Source: Deltaproteobacteria bacterium
GTDB taxonomy: Bacteria > Myxococcota > UBA796 > SXON01
DNA length: 10,459 nucleotides
Assembly: GCA_947483545.1 (NCBI GenBank)
Contig: CANKNP010000181.1
Location: 1-10,459, forward strand
Direction: 5' to 3'
Shown one piece after another: positions 1 to 5,986 of this stretch (its first letter is position 1; every line of letters starts with the position of its first letter). The position numbers and the translations under genes are program-made. Below the pieces are notes generated by a model. It saw nothing but the letters and a program-made list of their open reading frames with translations, made no database searches and was not told where the DNA came from.

Positions 1-2
1 CC

Positions 3-656
3 GAGGCCGCCTACGATGTCTGGTGCGATCAGACGCAGGATGGCGGCGGCTGGACGCTCCTCCTCTCCGCGAATGGGACCTCCACCTTCTGGGGCAACAA
101 CGCCGACGCCTGGAAGTCGGCGTCCTTCGATGCTGCGTCTCCGCCGTCCAGCCTTTCAGACGCCGACTACAAGTCCCAAGCGTACGTGGACATGGACACC
201 ACCGAGACCCGCATCTGTTACACCGACACCAACCGCTGCTACACCTTCGATCATGGGCTGGACATCTCGCTCTACGACTTCTTCGCAGGTGGCATCACCC
301 ACGTCGAATATTCGAGCTCCATGTATGGTATCCCGGATGCCGGCTCCAGCGAGGCCGTGACGAACTACCTGGCCGATTTGGAGGTCTCCCAACACTCGGT
401 GTCGTGTACCTGGCTCGGCATCAACGACACGCTGTCCATCTCGTCGATCGGGCTGCTGGGCGATTGGAACGGCGGATGTAGCGGAAGCGGCGTGCCGTAC
501 TCGGACGATTTGGCGATCGGCGTAGGGCTTCAGTCCTGCTACGATGCGAACGGGTGTGGGAACGGCGGGACCTCCAACGCAGCGGGCCAGAGCCGGGGAT
601 TCAACGGGGTGGATAATTCCGGGGTGTTCGGGCCCTGGCATGTGTTCGGGCGCTGA
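3..656 (+). CDS. Fibrinogen-like domain protein, C-terminal part (5' end outside window)
   Basis: The reading frame is open from the window edge to a TGA at 654-656, giving 217 residues without the N-terminus. Near the start is VWCDQTQDGGGWTLL (residues 6-20), the hallmark of fibrinogen C-terminal and intelectin-like folds (YCDM-x-TDGGGWT). Seven cysteines (in WCD, RICYT, NRCYT, VSCTW, GGCSG, QSCYD, NGCGN) suggest disulfides and export. The end, GVFGPWHVFGR, is typical of a closing beta strand. Animal relatives bind glycans or other ligands, often with calcium; bacterial ones are poorly characterised, so a surface or extracellular adhesive or lectin-like role is only inferred. Any signal peptide or further domains lie upstream and cannot be seen. 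The ATG at 186 is internal, because the domain hallmark lies before it in the same frame. Confidence 0.75.
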   Translation, partial: EAAYDVWCDQTQDGGGWTLLLSANGTSTFWGNNADAWKSASFDAASPPSSLSDADYKSQAYVDMDTTETRICYTDTNRCYTFDHGLDISLYDFFAGGITHVEYSSSMYGIPDAGSSEAVTNYLADLEVSQHSVSCTWLGINDTLSISSIGLLGDWNGGCSGSGVPYSDDLAIGVGLQSCYDANGCGNGGTSNAAGQSRGFNGVDNSGVFGPWHVFGR

Positions 657-795
657 GCCAGCCCCGGGCCGCTAGCCGCCTGGGGCCCCGAAGTTTGCCG
701 CAAACTTGAGCAGGAGCATGAAGGCCTCAGGCTCCGGGAGTACGGCCCGAGTTTGCCCCCGACTTCGGGGGCCAAGCCGCCCAGCTACCCGAAGG
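657..795. other. Convergent intergenic region with short inverted repeats
   Basis: This is the gap between the ends of the fibrinogen-like gene (+) and argB (-); I see no gene in it. It contains the near-perfect palindrome AAGTTTGC-C-GCAAACTT (691-707) and a GC-rich hairpin (755-772, separate entry). CCCGAAGTTTGCC (688-700) is echoed by CCCGAGTTTGCC (746-757), and CCCCGAAGT (687-695) can pair with ACTTCGGGG (762-770). Alternative pairings across the whole gap are therefore possible. A shared termination region is the simplest reading. Confidence 0.5.
755..772. terminator. GC-rich hairpin, possible bidirectional terminator
   Basis: GCCCCCGA-CT-TCGGGGGC is a perfect inverted repeat with 8-nt arms (in RNA about six pairs closing a six-base loop). 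It lies 98 nt after the fibrinogen-like stop and 23 nt after the argB stop, between convergent genes, and flanking TTG/CAA can extend the stem with one bulge. There is no following T-tract on either strand, so it is not a canonical intrinsic terminator. Confidence 0.4.
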
Positions 796-1689
796 TCACC
801 CCTCGCGCCGGGCCACCAACATCGTCCCGCAGCCCTCGTTGGTGAACAGCTCCAACAGCAGGCTGTGGGCGCGCGAGCCGTCGATCAAATGGACGCGCGA
901 GACGCCGCCTTTGAGCGCTTCGGTGCAGGCCGAGAGCTTGGGCAACATGCCCCCGGAGACCGCGCCCTGGCGGGTGAGATCCTCGACGGTGCCGAGGTCG
1001 CCGTAGGAGACGAGGCGGCGCGGGTCGTTGATGTCTTCGAGCAGACCGGCGACGCTGGTGCAAAGGATCAGCTTCTCGGCCGACAGCGCGATGGCGACGC
1101 GCGCAGCGATGGTGTCCGCGTTCACGTTCAAGAGCTGCCCGGTCGGGGTCGAGGCCAGCGAGCAGAACACGGGGACCATGTTGGCGCCGAGCAGCATGCT
1201 CGCCACGGTGATGTCCACGGTGTCGATGTCGCCGACGAACCCGAAGTCCACGAGCTGCTCCTGGCCGGTCGAGGGGTCCCGCATCGTGCGGGGCGGGCGC
1301 TTCGACGCGAGGATGCTCTTGCCATCGGCGCCCGAGAGCCCGACGGAGCGAACGCCGACGGCGAGGAGGGCGGTCACCAGATCGCTGTTGAGCTGGCCGC
1401 GAAACACCATCTTGGCGAGATCGAGCGTGCGAGCGTCGGTCACCCGGCGGCCGGCGACCACCTCGCGCGTGACGTCCAAGCGGGCCGACAAAGCGTCCAG
1501 TTGCGGACCGCCTCCGTGCACGAGGACCACGCGGATGCCAACGTGATGAAGCAGCGAGACGTCTTCTGCGAGGGCCGTACGGGCGCGCTCGTCCGCGAGG
1601 ATGCTGCCCGACACCTTGATGACGAAGGTCTTGCCGTGAAAGAGCCGGATGTACGCACCGGCGTCAAGGAGAGGGAGGATGCGGTTCAT
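796..1689 (-). CDS. argB: Acetylglutamate kinase (N-acetyl-L-glutamate 5-kinase)
   Basis: The enzyme phosphorylates N-acetylglutamate with ATP, the second step of arginine biosynthesis, in the cytoplasm. The 297-residue product has the family motifs in order: FVIKVSG with the catalytic lysine K25, VLVHGGGPQ (56-64), GRRVTDART (80-88) with the substrate arginine, SVGLSGADGK (115-124), VDFGFVGDID (147-156), LNVNADT (187-193), EKLILCTSVAGLL (205-217) and SGGMLPK (245-251) with the second lysine K251. It carries an N-terminal segment before the kinase core and the C-terminal HSLLLELFT-x4-GTM stretch. Both are features of the hexameric, arginine-inhibitable type, so feedback control by arginine is likely. 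The ATG at 1689 was chosen because the in-frame extension up to 1845 overlaps trhO and is low-complexity. No strong ribosome-binding site is seen. It lies 49 nt after trhO; no other arg genes are present. The first motif is KVSG rather than the more usual KYGG or KLGG. Confidence 0.95.
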   Translation of the reverse strand: MNRILPLLDAGAYIRLFHGKTFVIKVSGSILADERARTALAEDVSLLHHVGIRVVLVHGGGPQLDALSARLDVTREVVAGRRVTDARTLDLAKMVFRGQLNSDLVTALLAVGVRSVGLSGADGKSILASKRPPRTMRDPSTGQEQLVDFGFVGDIDTVDITVASMLLGANMVPVFCSLASTPTGQLLNVNADTIAARVAIALSAEKLILCTSVAGLLEDINDPRRLVSYGDLGTVEDLTRQGAVSGGMLPKLSACTEALKGGVSRVHLIDGSRAHSLLLELFTNEGCGTMLVARREG

Positions 1690-1738
1690 CGGGGATCCAG
1701 GGGGTGCGGCGGATATCGCATGGGGCGGGGTGCGGCGA

Positions 1739-2683
1739 CTACCCGCGTCGGAGGCGCTTCTCCTCCCGCCGTGCGAGCTGGCGGTCTTGGGGGTCGCCCA
1801 GGTGGCGCTCGCCCCGTGCCTTGGCGAGCTGGATCTGGCGCGCACGCTCGGTGAGTGAAGCCCGCCGCGCAGGGGTCAAATCCGGCGCGCAGCGGGGGCA
1901 ACACACGTCGGGAACGTAGGCGGGATCGGCCTGATCCTGCGGGGTCAACGGCTCGCGGCAGTTGAAGCAGAGCAGCACATCGGCCTGGACCAGGCCATGA
2001 CCGAGCGCCACGCGCTGGTCGAACACAAAGCAGGCCCCTTCAAAGGTGCTCTCACCCGCGGGGATGTGCTCGAGGTAGCGCAGAATGCCGCCGCGGAGCT
2101 GAAAGACCTGGTCGAAACCCTGTTGTAGCAAGTAGGCGGATGCCTTCTCGCATCGGATGCCGCCGGTGCAGAACATGGCGATCTTCTGGCCCGCTGGCAA
2201 CTGCTCGGCGGCGAACTTTGGAAAGTCGGTGAACGTGTCGGTCTTCGGGTTCACGGCCCCGCGAAAGGTGCCAATGCGGTGCTCATAGTCGTTCCGAACG
2301 TCGATGAGCAGCACATCTGGATCGGCGATCAGCGCGTTCCAATCTGCGGCATCCACATGCGTGCCCACCCCCTGGCACGGGTCCACCCCAGGTACCCCGA
2401 GGGTCACGATCTCCGGCTTCAGCCGCACCTTCATCCGGTGAAAAGGCCGGGCCTGGGCGCCCGACTCCTTGCACTCCATGCCGGCAAAGCGCGCATCGGC
2501 GAGAAGCCAGTCGAGCACCGCCCCAACGGCCCGGTCCGAGCCCGCGATCGTGCCGTTGATGCCCTCTCGGGCGACCAGCAGCGTGCCGCACACGTCCTCC
2601 GCATCACACAGCGCCTGCAACACCGCGACAATCTCGGCGGCGTCAGGCAGATCGACGAACCGGTACAGCGCGACCACCCGCAT
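1739..2683 (-). CDS. trhO: tRNA uridine(34) hydroxylase (YceA/TrhO rhodanese family)
   Basis: TrhO proteins use O2 to hydroxylate uridine 34 in the anticodon of certain tRNAs to 5-hydroxyuridine, the first step toward cmo5U or mcmo5U wobble bases. The 314-residue product has the N-terminal ferredoxin-like part with LLVAREGINGTIAGS (35-49), the linker PFHRMKVRLKPEIVTLG (80-96), and a rhodanese domain with LLIDVRNDYEHRIGTF (125-140) and the loop FCTGGIRCEKASAYL (171-185), whose probable active cysteine is C172. The C-terminal part holds a zinc-ribbon-like C239-x2-C242 and C262-x2-C265, then a basic tail. The ATG at 2683 is chosen because it starts at the conserved MRVVALYRF and is preceded by GGGGAG at good spacing. 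The longer in-frame extension is an arginine-rich antisense-like readthrough of the upstream gene. It starts 5 nt after the lipoprotein stop, implying co-transcription and probably translational coupling. Confidence 0.93.
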   Translation of the reverse strand: MRVVALYRFVDLPDAAEIVAVLQALCDAEDVCGTLLVAREGINGTIAGSDRAVGAVLDWLLADARFAGMECKESGAQARPFHRMKVRLKPEIVTLGVPGVDPCQGVGTHVDAADWNALIADPDVLLIDVRNDYEHRIGTFRGAVNPKTDTFTDFPKFAAEQLPAGQKIAMFCTGGIRCEKASAYLLQQGFDQVFQLRGGILRYLEHIPAGESTFEGACFVFDQRVALGHGLVQADVLLCFNCREPLTPQDQADPAYVPDVCCPRCAPDLTPARRASLTERARQIQLAKARGERHLGDPQDRQLARREEKRLRRG

Positions 2684-2688
2684 GTGGC

Positions 2689-5088
2689 CTACTCCCCGCC
2701 CGCGAGGATGTACGCGGCGCCGGCGTTTGAATCGGCGTCCTCCGCATACGGTGCGCCTACGACTACGTCGCTGTAGCCATCGCCGTCCAGGTCCGCGCCT
2801 GCGAGCCCGTAGCCAGCTTGATCCCCGGCGCCCTGGCCGGAGAGCACGGCATCGGCATCGAGCAGCGACCAACTCCCCGCCACGGGGCCGAACAGCAGAT
2901 ACCCCTGACCCGGCCCACCGGAGGGTGCGCCTACGAGCACGTCGTCGCGGGTATCGCCGTTCACGTCCCCCGCTCCGGCCACGCGTTCGGGGACGGCATC
3001 GCTGGACCCCAGCAGCGAAGCATCCGCAGCGGAGAGGAGCACGTCGCCAACGAGCGGTTGGCTGAACAGGTAGGCGACCCCGAGGTTTGCACCGGCCAGA
3101 TCGTCGCCGGGTGCGCTGAGCAGCAGGTCATTCCGGCCGTCGCCGTCCGTGTCCCCAGCGAACGAAACGGCGGTCCCGGCGGCATCCCCCGCCGTGGCCG
3201 CCGACACGCGGACGTCCGCGTCGGCGAGGTTCAACGACGCCGTCACCGGTCCTCGGACCAGGTACGCCGCACCGGCCCCGCCTGCCTGGGGCGCGCCGAT
3301 CCAGACATCCGCGACACCATCGCCGTCTTGATCACCCGTGGACAGTTCGCTCCCGGCCTGGTCCCCTGAACCCTCCCCGGTGAGGGTCCGAACGTCGGGG
3401 ACCGAGAAGAGCTGGCCGTAGGTCTCCCCGGGGATCATGTAGACGAGGCCAGCATCGTCGCCGTCTACCCCGACCGCGAGATCGTCGAACCCGTCATCGT
3501 CGAGGTCGGCCGCGCCGAGCGAAGAGCACAGCCCGGTGCCGATGTCGCCGAGCAGCGAGATGACGGCGTCGTCGGACGACGTGTCGCCGGCGAGGGGCCC
3601 GAGGAACACCCCGATGGCGCCCGTGCCGCCGCTGGCGTCGGGGGACCCAGTGGCGAGGTCCGCATCGCCGTCGCCGTCGAAGTCGCCGACAGCCACGGCA
3701 TACCCGTAGCCGTCGGTGGCGGAGGAGCCATTGAAGGTAGCGACCGCCTCCGACAGGCTCGCCCCGCTCCCGATGGGCCCCGCCATGACGTACAACACGC
3801 CCGCCCCGGAGTACCCGTTGACGGTGGCCTGGGGCGCGCCCACGAGCAGATCCTCTACACCATCGTCGGTGACGTCCCGGCCGAGCAGGAGCTGCCCCGC
3901 GTGACTGTTTCGGGTCAGGCCCCAGAGCGTGACGCCTTCGGTGAGCGCGAGGTCCCCGCTCATCCCACATGCGCCGGCGAGCACGTCGTCACAGTTCTCA
4001 TCGACGTCGTTGCTGCAGGCCTCCAGCGCGTTCGGGTGCACGCGCTCGTCGGTGTCGTCGCAGTCCGTGCCCCCGAGCGTCGCGTCGTCGAACCCGTCCG
4101 CGTCGCAGTCGTCGTCGCTCGCGCCGTCGCAGTCGTCGTCGCTCGCGCCGTCGCAGTTCGCGTCGACGCCGTCGTAGCAGACCTCCTCTGCGGCCGGGCT
4201 GACGGTCGGATCGGCGTCGTCACAGTCGCTGTTCGTCCAGGCGTAGCCGGCGGTCAGCTCGCAGGACTTCCGGAGCGGCTCGGAGGGGTCGCCGAAGCCG
4301 TCGCCATCGGCGTCCCCGTAGGCCACGGCCTGCCCCACCACGTTTCCGTCGTCGTCGTCCACGAGGCCGTCGCAGTCTTCGTCGCAGCCGGGATCGGTGC
4401 ACCCTTCGTCGCAGACCTCAGCGGCCCCGGGATGCGCGGCGGCGTCGGTGTCGTCGCAGTCGTCGGGGGTCGCGGCGTAACCGTCGGGCGCGTCGCACGC
4501 GGTCACCGGATCCGCGTCCTGGCCGTAGCCGTCGGCGTCGCCGTCGGGGTACCAGAGCGGGTCGTCGGCGAGGCCGGAGCAGTCTTCGTCGCGACCGTCG
4601 CAGGTCTCGCGCTCGCCCGGGTTGATGGTCGGATCCCCGTCGTCACAGTCGGCGTTCAACGCCACGTAGCCGGCAGGCGTGCCGCACGAGACGAAGGTCT
4701 GCTCGGAGTCTCCGTAGCCGTCTTCATCGCCGTCGAAGTACCAGGTGGGGGCGTCCGCGGCGTCGTCCTCGTCGGTCGCGCCATCACAGTCGTTGTCGAT
4801 GACGTCGCAGATCTCGACGGCAGCAGGGTTCGCGGCGGGGTCCCCATCGTCGCAGTCGGAGGAGGTCGCGGTGAACCCGGTAGGTTGACGACACGCCAGG
4901 GTCTCGGCCTGACCGCCAAAGCCATCGCCGTCACCGTCCACGTACCAAGCGGTCGGGAGCCCGACGGCCGCGTCGCCATCGTCACAATCGTCCGGACGCG
5001 CCCACCCATCGCCGTCGAGATCCATGCGGCTTGCGAGCTCGGCGTCGGTGACGAGCGCGCAGCCGGCGAGCGTGAGGAGGGCGAACAT
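2689..5088 (-). CDS. Lipoprotein with MopE metal-binding repeats and seven-bladed FG-GAP propeller
   Basis: The 799-residue product begins MFALLTLAGC with a lipobox (LAGC, Cys10), so it is probably lipid-anchored. Residues 22-375 carry about five cysteine- and aspartate-rich repeats of the form WY-x-DGDGDGFG ... GY ... DCDDGDP ... NP ... E-x-CD-x-D-x-DCDG (cores near 49-104, 117-172, 179-241, 257-314 and 328-367). These match the 'putative metal-binding motif' family named after the Methylococcus copper protein MopE; calcium or other metal binding is equally possible. Residues 380-799 hold seven FG-GAP blades with calcium-loop starts at D405, D469, D528, D586, D646, D708 and D766, spaced 58-64 residues apart, each followed by an AP-type turn. 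This is enough for one closed integrin-alpha-like propeller. A surface binding or adhesion role is inferred. ATG 5088 is forced by an in-frame TAA 12 nt upstream; no clear ribosome-binding site is seen. The signal peptide is very short and lacks Lys/Arg. Confidence 0.85.
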   Translation of the reverse strand: MFALLTLAGCALVTDAELASRMDLDGDGWARPDDCDDGDAAVGLPTAWYVDGDGDGFGGQAETLACRQPTGFTATSSDCDDGDPAANPAAVEICDVIDNDCDGATDEDDAADAPTWYFDGDEDGYGDSEQTFVSCGTPAGYVALNADCDDGDPTINPGERETCDGRDEDCSGLADDPLWYPDGDADGYGQDADPVTACDAPDGYAATPDDCDDTDAAAHPGAAEVCDEGCTDPGCDEDCDGLVDDDDGNVVGQAVAYGDADGDGFGDPSEPLRKSCELTAGYAWTNSDCDDADPTVSPAAEEVCYDGVDANCDGASDDDCDGASDDDCDADGFDDATLGGTDCDDTDERVHPNALEACSNDVDENCDDVLAGACGMSGDLALTEGVTLWGLTRNSHAGQLLLGRDVTDDGVEDLLVGAPQATVNGYSGAGVLYVMAGPIGSGASLSEAVATFNGSSATDGYGYAVAVGDFDGDGDADLATGSPDASGGTGAIGVFLGPLAGDTSSDDAVISLLGDIGTGLCSSLGAADLDDDGFDDLAVGVDGDDAGLVYMIPGETYGQLFSVPDVRTLTGEGSGDQAGSELSTGDQDGDGVADVWIGAPQAGGAGAAYLVRGPVTASLNLADADVRVSAATAGDAAGTAVSFAGDTDGDGRNDLLLSAPGDDLAGANLGVAYLFSQPLVGDVLLSAADASLLGSSDAVPERVAGAGDVNGDTRDDVLVGAPSGGPGQGYLLFGPVAGSWSLLDADAVLSGQGAGDQAGYGLAGADLDGDGYSDVVVGAPYAEDADSNAGAAYILAGGE
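2692..2697 (-). promoter_or_regulatory. Ribosome-binding site of trhO inside the lipoprotein gene end
   Basis: On the minus strand the sequence reads GGGGAG-TAGGCCAC-ATG: a Shine-Dalgarno-like GGGGAG 8 nt before the trhO start. The GGGGAG forms the last two codons of the lipoprotein gene and the TAG is its stop. This fixes the trhO start and makes coupling to upstream translation plausible. Confidence 0.7.
4102..4157. repeat. 24-bp tandem repeat inside the lipoprotein gene (2.3 copies)
   Basis: The unit from 4102 to 4125 is repeated exactly at 4126-4149, with eight bases of a third copy to 4157. It encodes the 8-residue repeat CDGASDDD in the lipoprotein (about residues 312-328). The repeat is in frame, so gain or loss of a copy would change linker length between two MopE-type repeats without breaking the gene. 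It looks like a recent slippage duplication. Confidence 0.9.
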
Positions 5089-5129
5089 GGTTGCCGGTTA
5101 GCACGCGGGCGGCGGCCGCCGCTGGTCCG

Positions 5130-5357
5130 CTACTCGAGCGTCAACGCCGCGGGGTTCCGGGACGAGTGCCACAAACGGACAACGAACAGTGTCGTTCTAT
5201 CCTCGCTGAGTCGGTGAAGCGCCCCGATTCGAGTGAGGGTGTCCTGCGCCAGCCGCTCGGCGGCCCGCGTACTCCGCTGCTCCGCGTGGAGAATCGCTTC
5301 GCCGAGATCTCGATCCGCCTCCTTCGTCCACAGGATTTCCGGCTTACCGGCCGCCAT
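5130..5357 (-). pseudogene. ParE/RelE-type toxin with missing central strands (relic)
   Basis: The 75-residue frame from ATG 5357 begins MAAGKPEILWTKEADRDL, which matches the start of ParE/RelE-superfamily toxins (W-T-x-x-A-x-x-D-L). Next come the two helices ending TLTRIGALHRL, and then directly the final strand and tail VVRLWHSSRNPAAL (family: I-x-R-V-x-H-x-x-R-D). The central part, normally about 20-30 residues with GR-x-V-P-E ... YRVIYR, is absent without loss of frame. Family members are about 90-100 residues long and fold as a helical hairpin on a small beta sheet, so this product probably cannot fold into an active ribosome- or gyrase-directed toxin. The start overlaps the antitoxin-like frame by 14 nt, the usual arrangement for such pairs. 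The frame also extends upstream to an ATG at 5456, but family similarity begins at 5357. A functional minimal variant cannot be excluded. Confidence 0.55.
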
Positions 5358-5451
5358 GTGCGCGGCCGAGGTACTTCGCGACGACGTTGTCGTGGGGAAT
5401 GGTGCGTCCCAAGCTGATGTCCCGTTCCCCGGCATCGAGCGCCCGCCGCAA
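5344..5451 (-). pseudogene. Antitoxin C-terminal fragment (ParD/RelB-like relic)
   Basis: This frame encodes ...RRALDAGERDISLGRTIPH... and ends KYLGRAHGGR-stop. The pattern A-L-x-x-G-E-x-D-I-x-x-G-R-x-x-P-H-x-x-V is typical of the C-terminal, toxin-binding half of ParD/RelB/CopG-type antitoxins (commonly ...ADIAAGRVVPHEEV...). The N-terminal DNA-binding half is missing: the frame is closed by a TGA at 5476-5478 inside the end of fxsA and contains no ATG. I start the entry at a TTG (5451); residues back to 5475 are open but have no start codon. The stop TAA (5344-5346) overlaps the toxin start by 14 nt. It was probably trimmed when it came to lie against fxsA. Confidence 0.55.
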
Positions 5452-5459
5452 GTCACCGG

Positions 5460-5942
5460 CTAAAAACTGGGGTGGTCAAACCCCTTGCGCACCCGCTCGG
5501 CAGCCTCCTCCTCGGCGCGGTGCGCCGGCCCCGGGCCCATCGTGCCCACGGATCCCGAGAACCCGCCGGGACGACTCGCGAGCCAACGCAGCGCCGCGGC
5601 CTTGATCCTCGGCGCCAGGAACCGCCGGACCGGAGGCAAGAACAACAAAAGGCCCGTCAGGTCGCTCATGATCCCCGGCGTGATGAGCAGCACGCTCCCC
5701 ACGAGCACCAGCGCGCCCTCCACAACGCTGTCGGCCGGGCTCTTGCCGCCGCGGAGATCCTCGCCGATCTGGCGCAGGACCCCCGACCCCGCCCGTTTGC
5801 CGAGCGCAGCCCCCGCCAGCCCCATGGCCACGAGCCAACCGACCGTTTGCCAACCGCCAACCACCTGCCCGATCTCGATGAGCAGCCAGGTCTCGAACGC
5901 GGGGATGACCGTAAACGCGACGAACAGGGAGAAGCCAACCAT
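5460..5942 (-). CDS. fxsA: FxsA-family inner membrane protein
   Basis: The 160-residue product matches the FxsA family throughout. There is an N-terminal membrane segment with the family motif FETWLLIEIGQVVGGW (16-31), a second segment WLVAMGLAGAALGKRAG (36-52), the cytoplasmic stretch LRQIGEDLRGGKSPADSVVEG (56-76), and the hydrophobic hairpin LVLVGSVLLITPGIMSDLTGLLLFLPPVRRFL (78-109) with the characteristic TPG-x3-D. The tail (125-160) is polar and charged. In E. coli, fxsA was named because extra copies relieve F-plasmid exclusion of phage T7. Its normal function is unknown. The ATG at 5942 gives a membrane segment at residue 3 and is preceded by a weak TTTAGG. It is divergent from the ppsR-family gene across 44 nt. 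Family members are usually 130-180 residues. Confidence 0.92.
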   Translation of the reverse strand: MVGFSLFVAFTVIPAFETWLLIEIGQVVGGWQTVGWLVAMGLAGAALGKRAGSGVLRQIGEDLRGGKSPADSVVEGALVLVGSVLLITPGIMSDLTGLLLFLPPVRRFLAPRIKAAALRWLASRPGGFSGSVGTMGPGPAHRAEEEAAERVRKGFDHPSF

Positions 5943-5986
5943 GAGAAAGCCTAAACACAGGGGCCCGCGCGGGGTACCTTCCGAAC
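5943..5986. promoter_or_regulatory. Short divergent intergenic region between fxsA and the ppsR-family gene
   Basis: Only 44 nt separate two start codons facing away from each other, so both promoters must overlap here or extend into the neighbouring coding sequence. I see no confident -35/-10 pair on either strand. The gap holds an AT-richer stretch (5943-5958) next to a GC-rich block, GGGGCCCGCGCGGGG (5960-5974). Confidence 0.45.

Noticed and set aside
1690..1845. N-terminal extension of argB by 52 codons
   Set aside because: It overlaps the end of trhO, is low-complexity, and would exceed the usual family length; family similarity begins near the ATG at 1689.
706..1854. Open frame on the plus strand (382 codons) opposite argB
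   Set aside because: It is fully antisense to an intact acetylglutamate kinase and shows no family motif.
2684..2872. N-terminal extension of trhO by 63 codons
   Set aside because: The extra residues are an arginine-rich readthrough of the lipoprotein gene in another frame; the conserved start MRVVALYRF and the GGGGAG site support 2683.
4081..4160. Clustered short repeats as a CRISPR or regulatory array
   Set aside because: The repeats are contiguous, in frame and coding (CDGASDDD), with no spacers; they are a protein repeat.
3901..5217. Long open frame on the plus strand (438 codons) opposite the lipoprotein gene
   Set aside because: It is the antisense of aspartate-rich repeats (GAC read as GTC gives a valine-rich product), has no recognisable domain, and the opposite strand has clear protein families.
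5943..5986. Specific -35/-10 promoters in the fxsA/ppsR divergent gap
   Set aside because: Candidate hexamers were too weak to support either strand; only the region is annotated.
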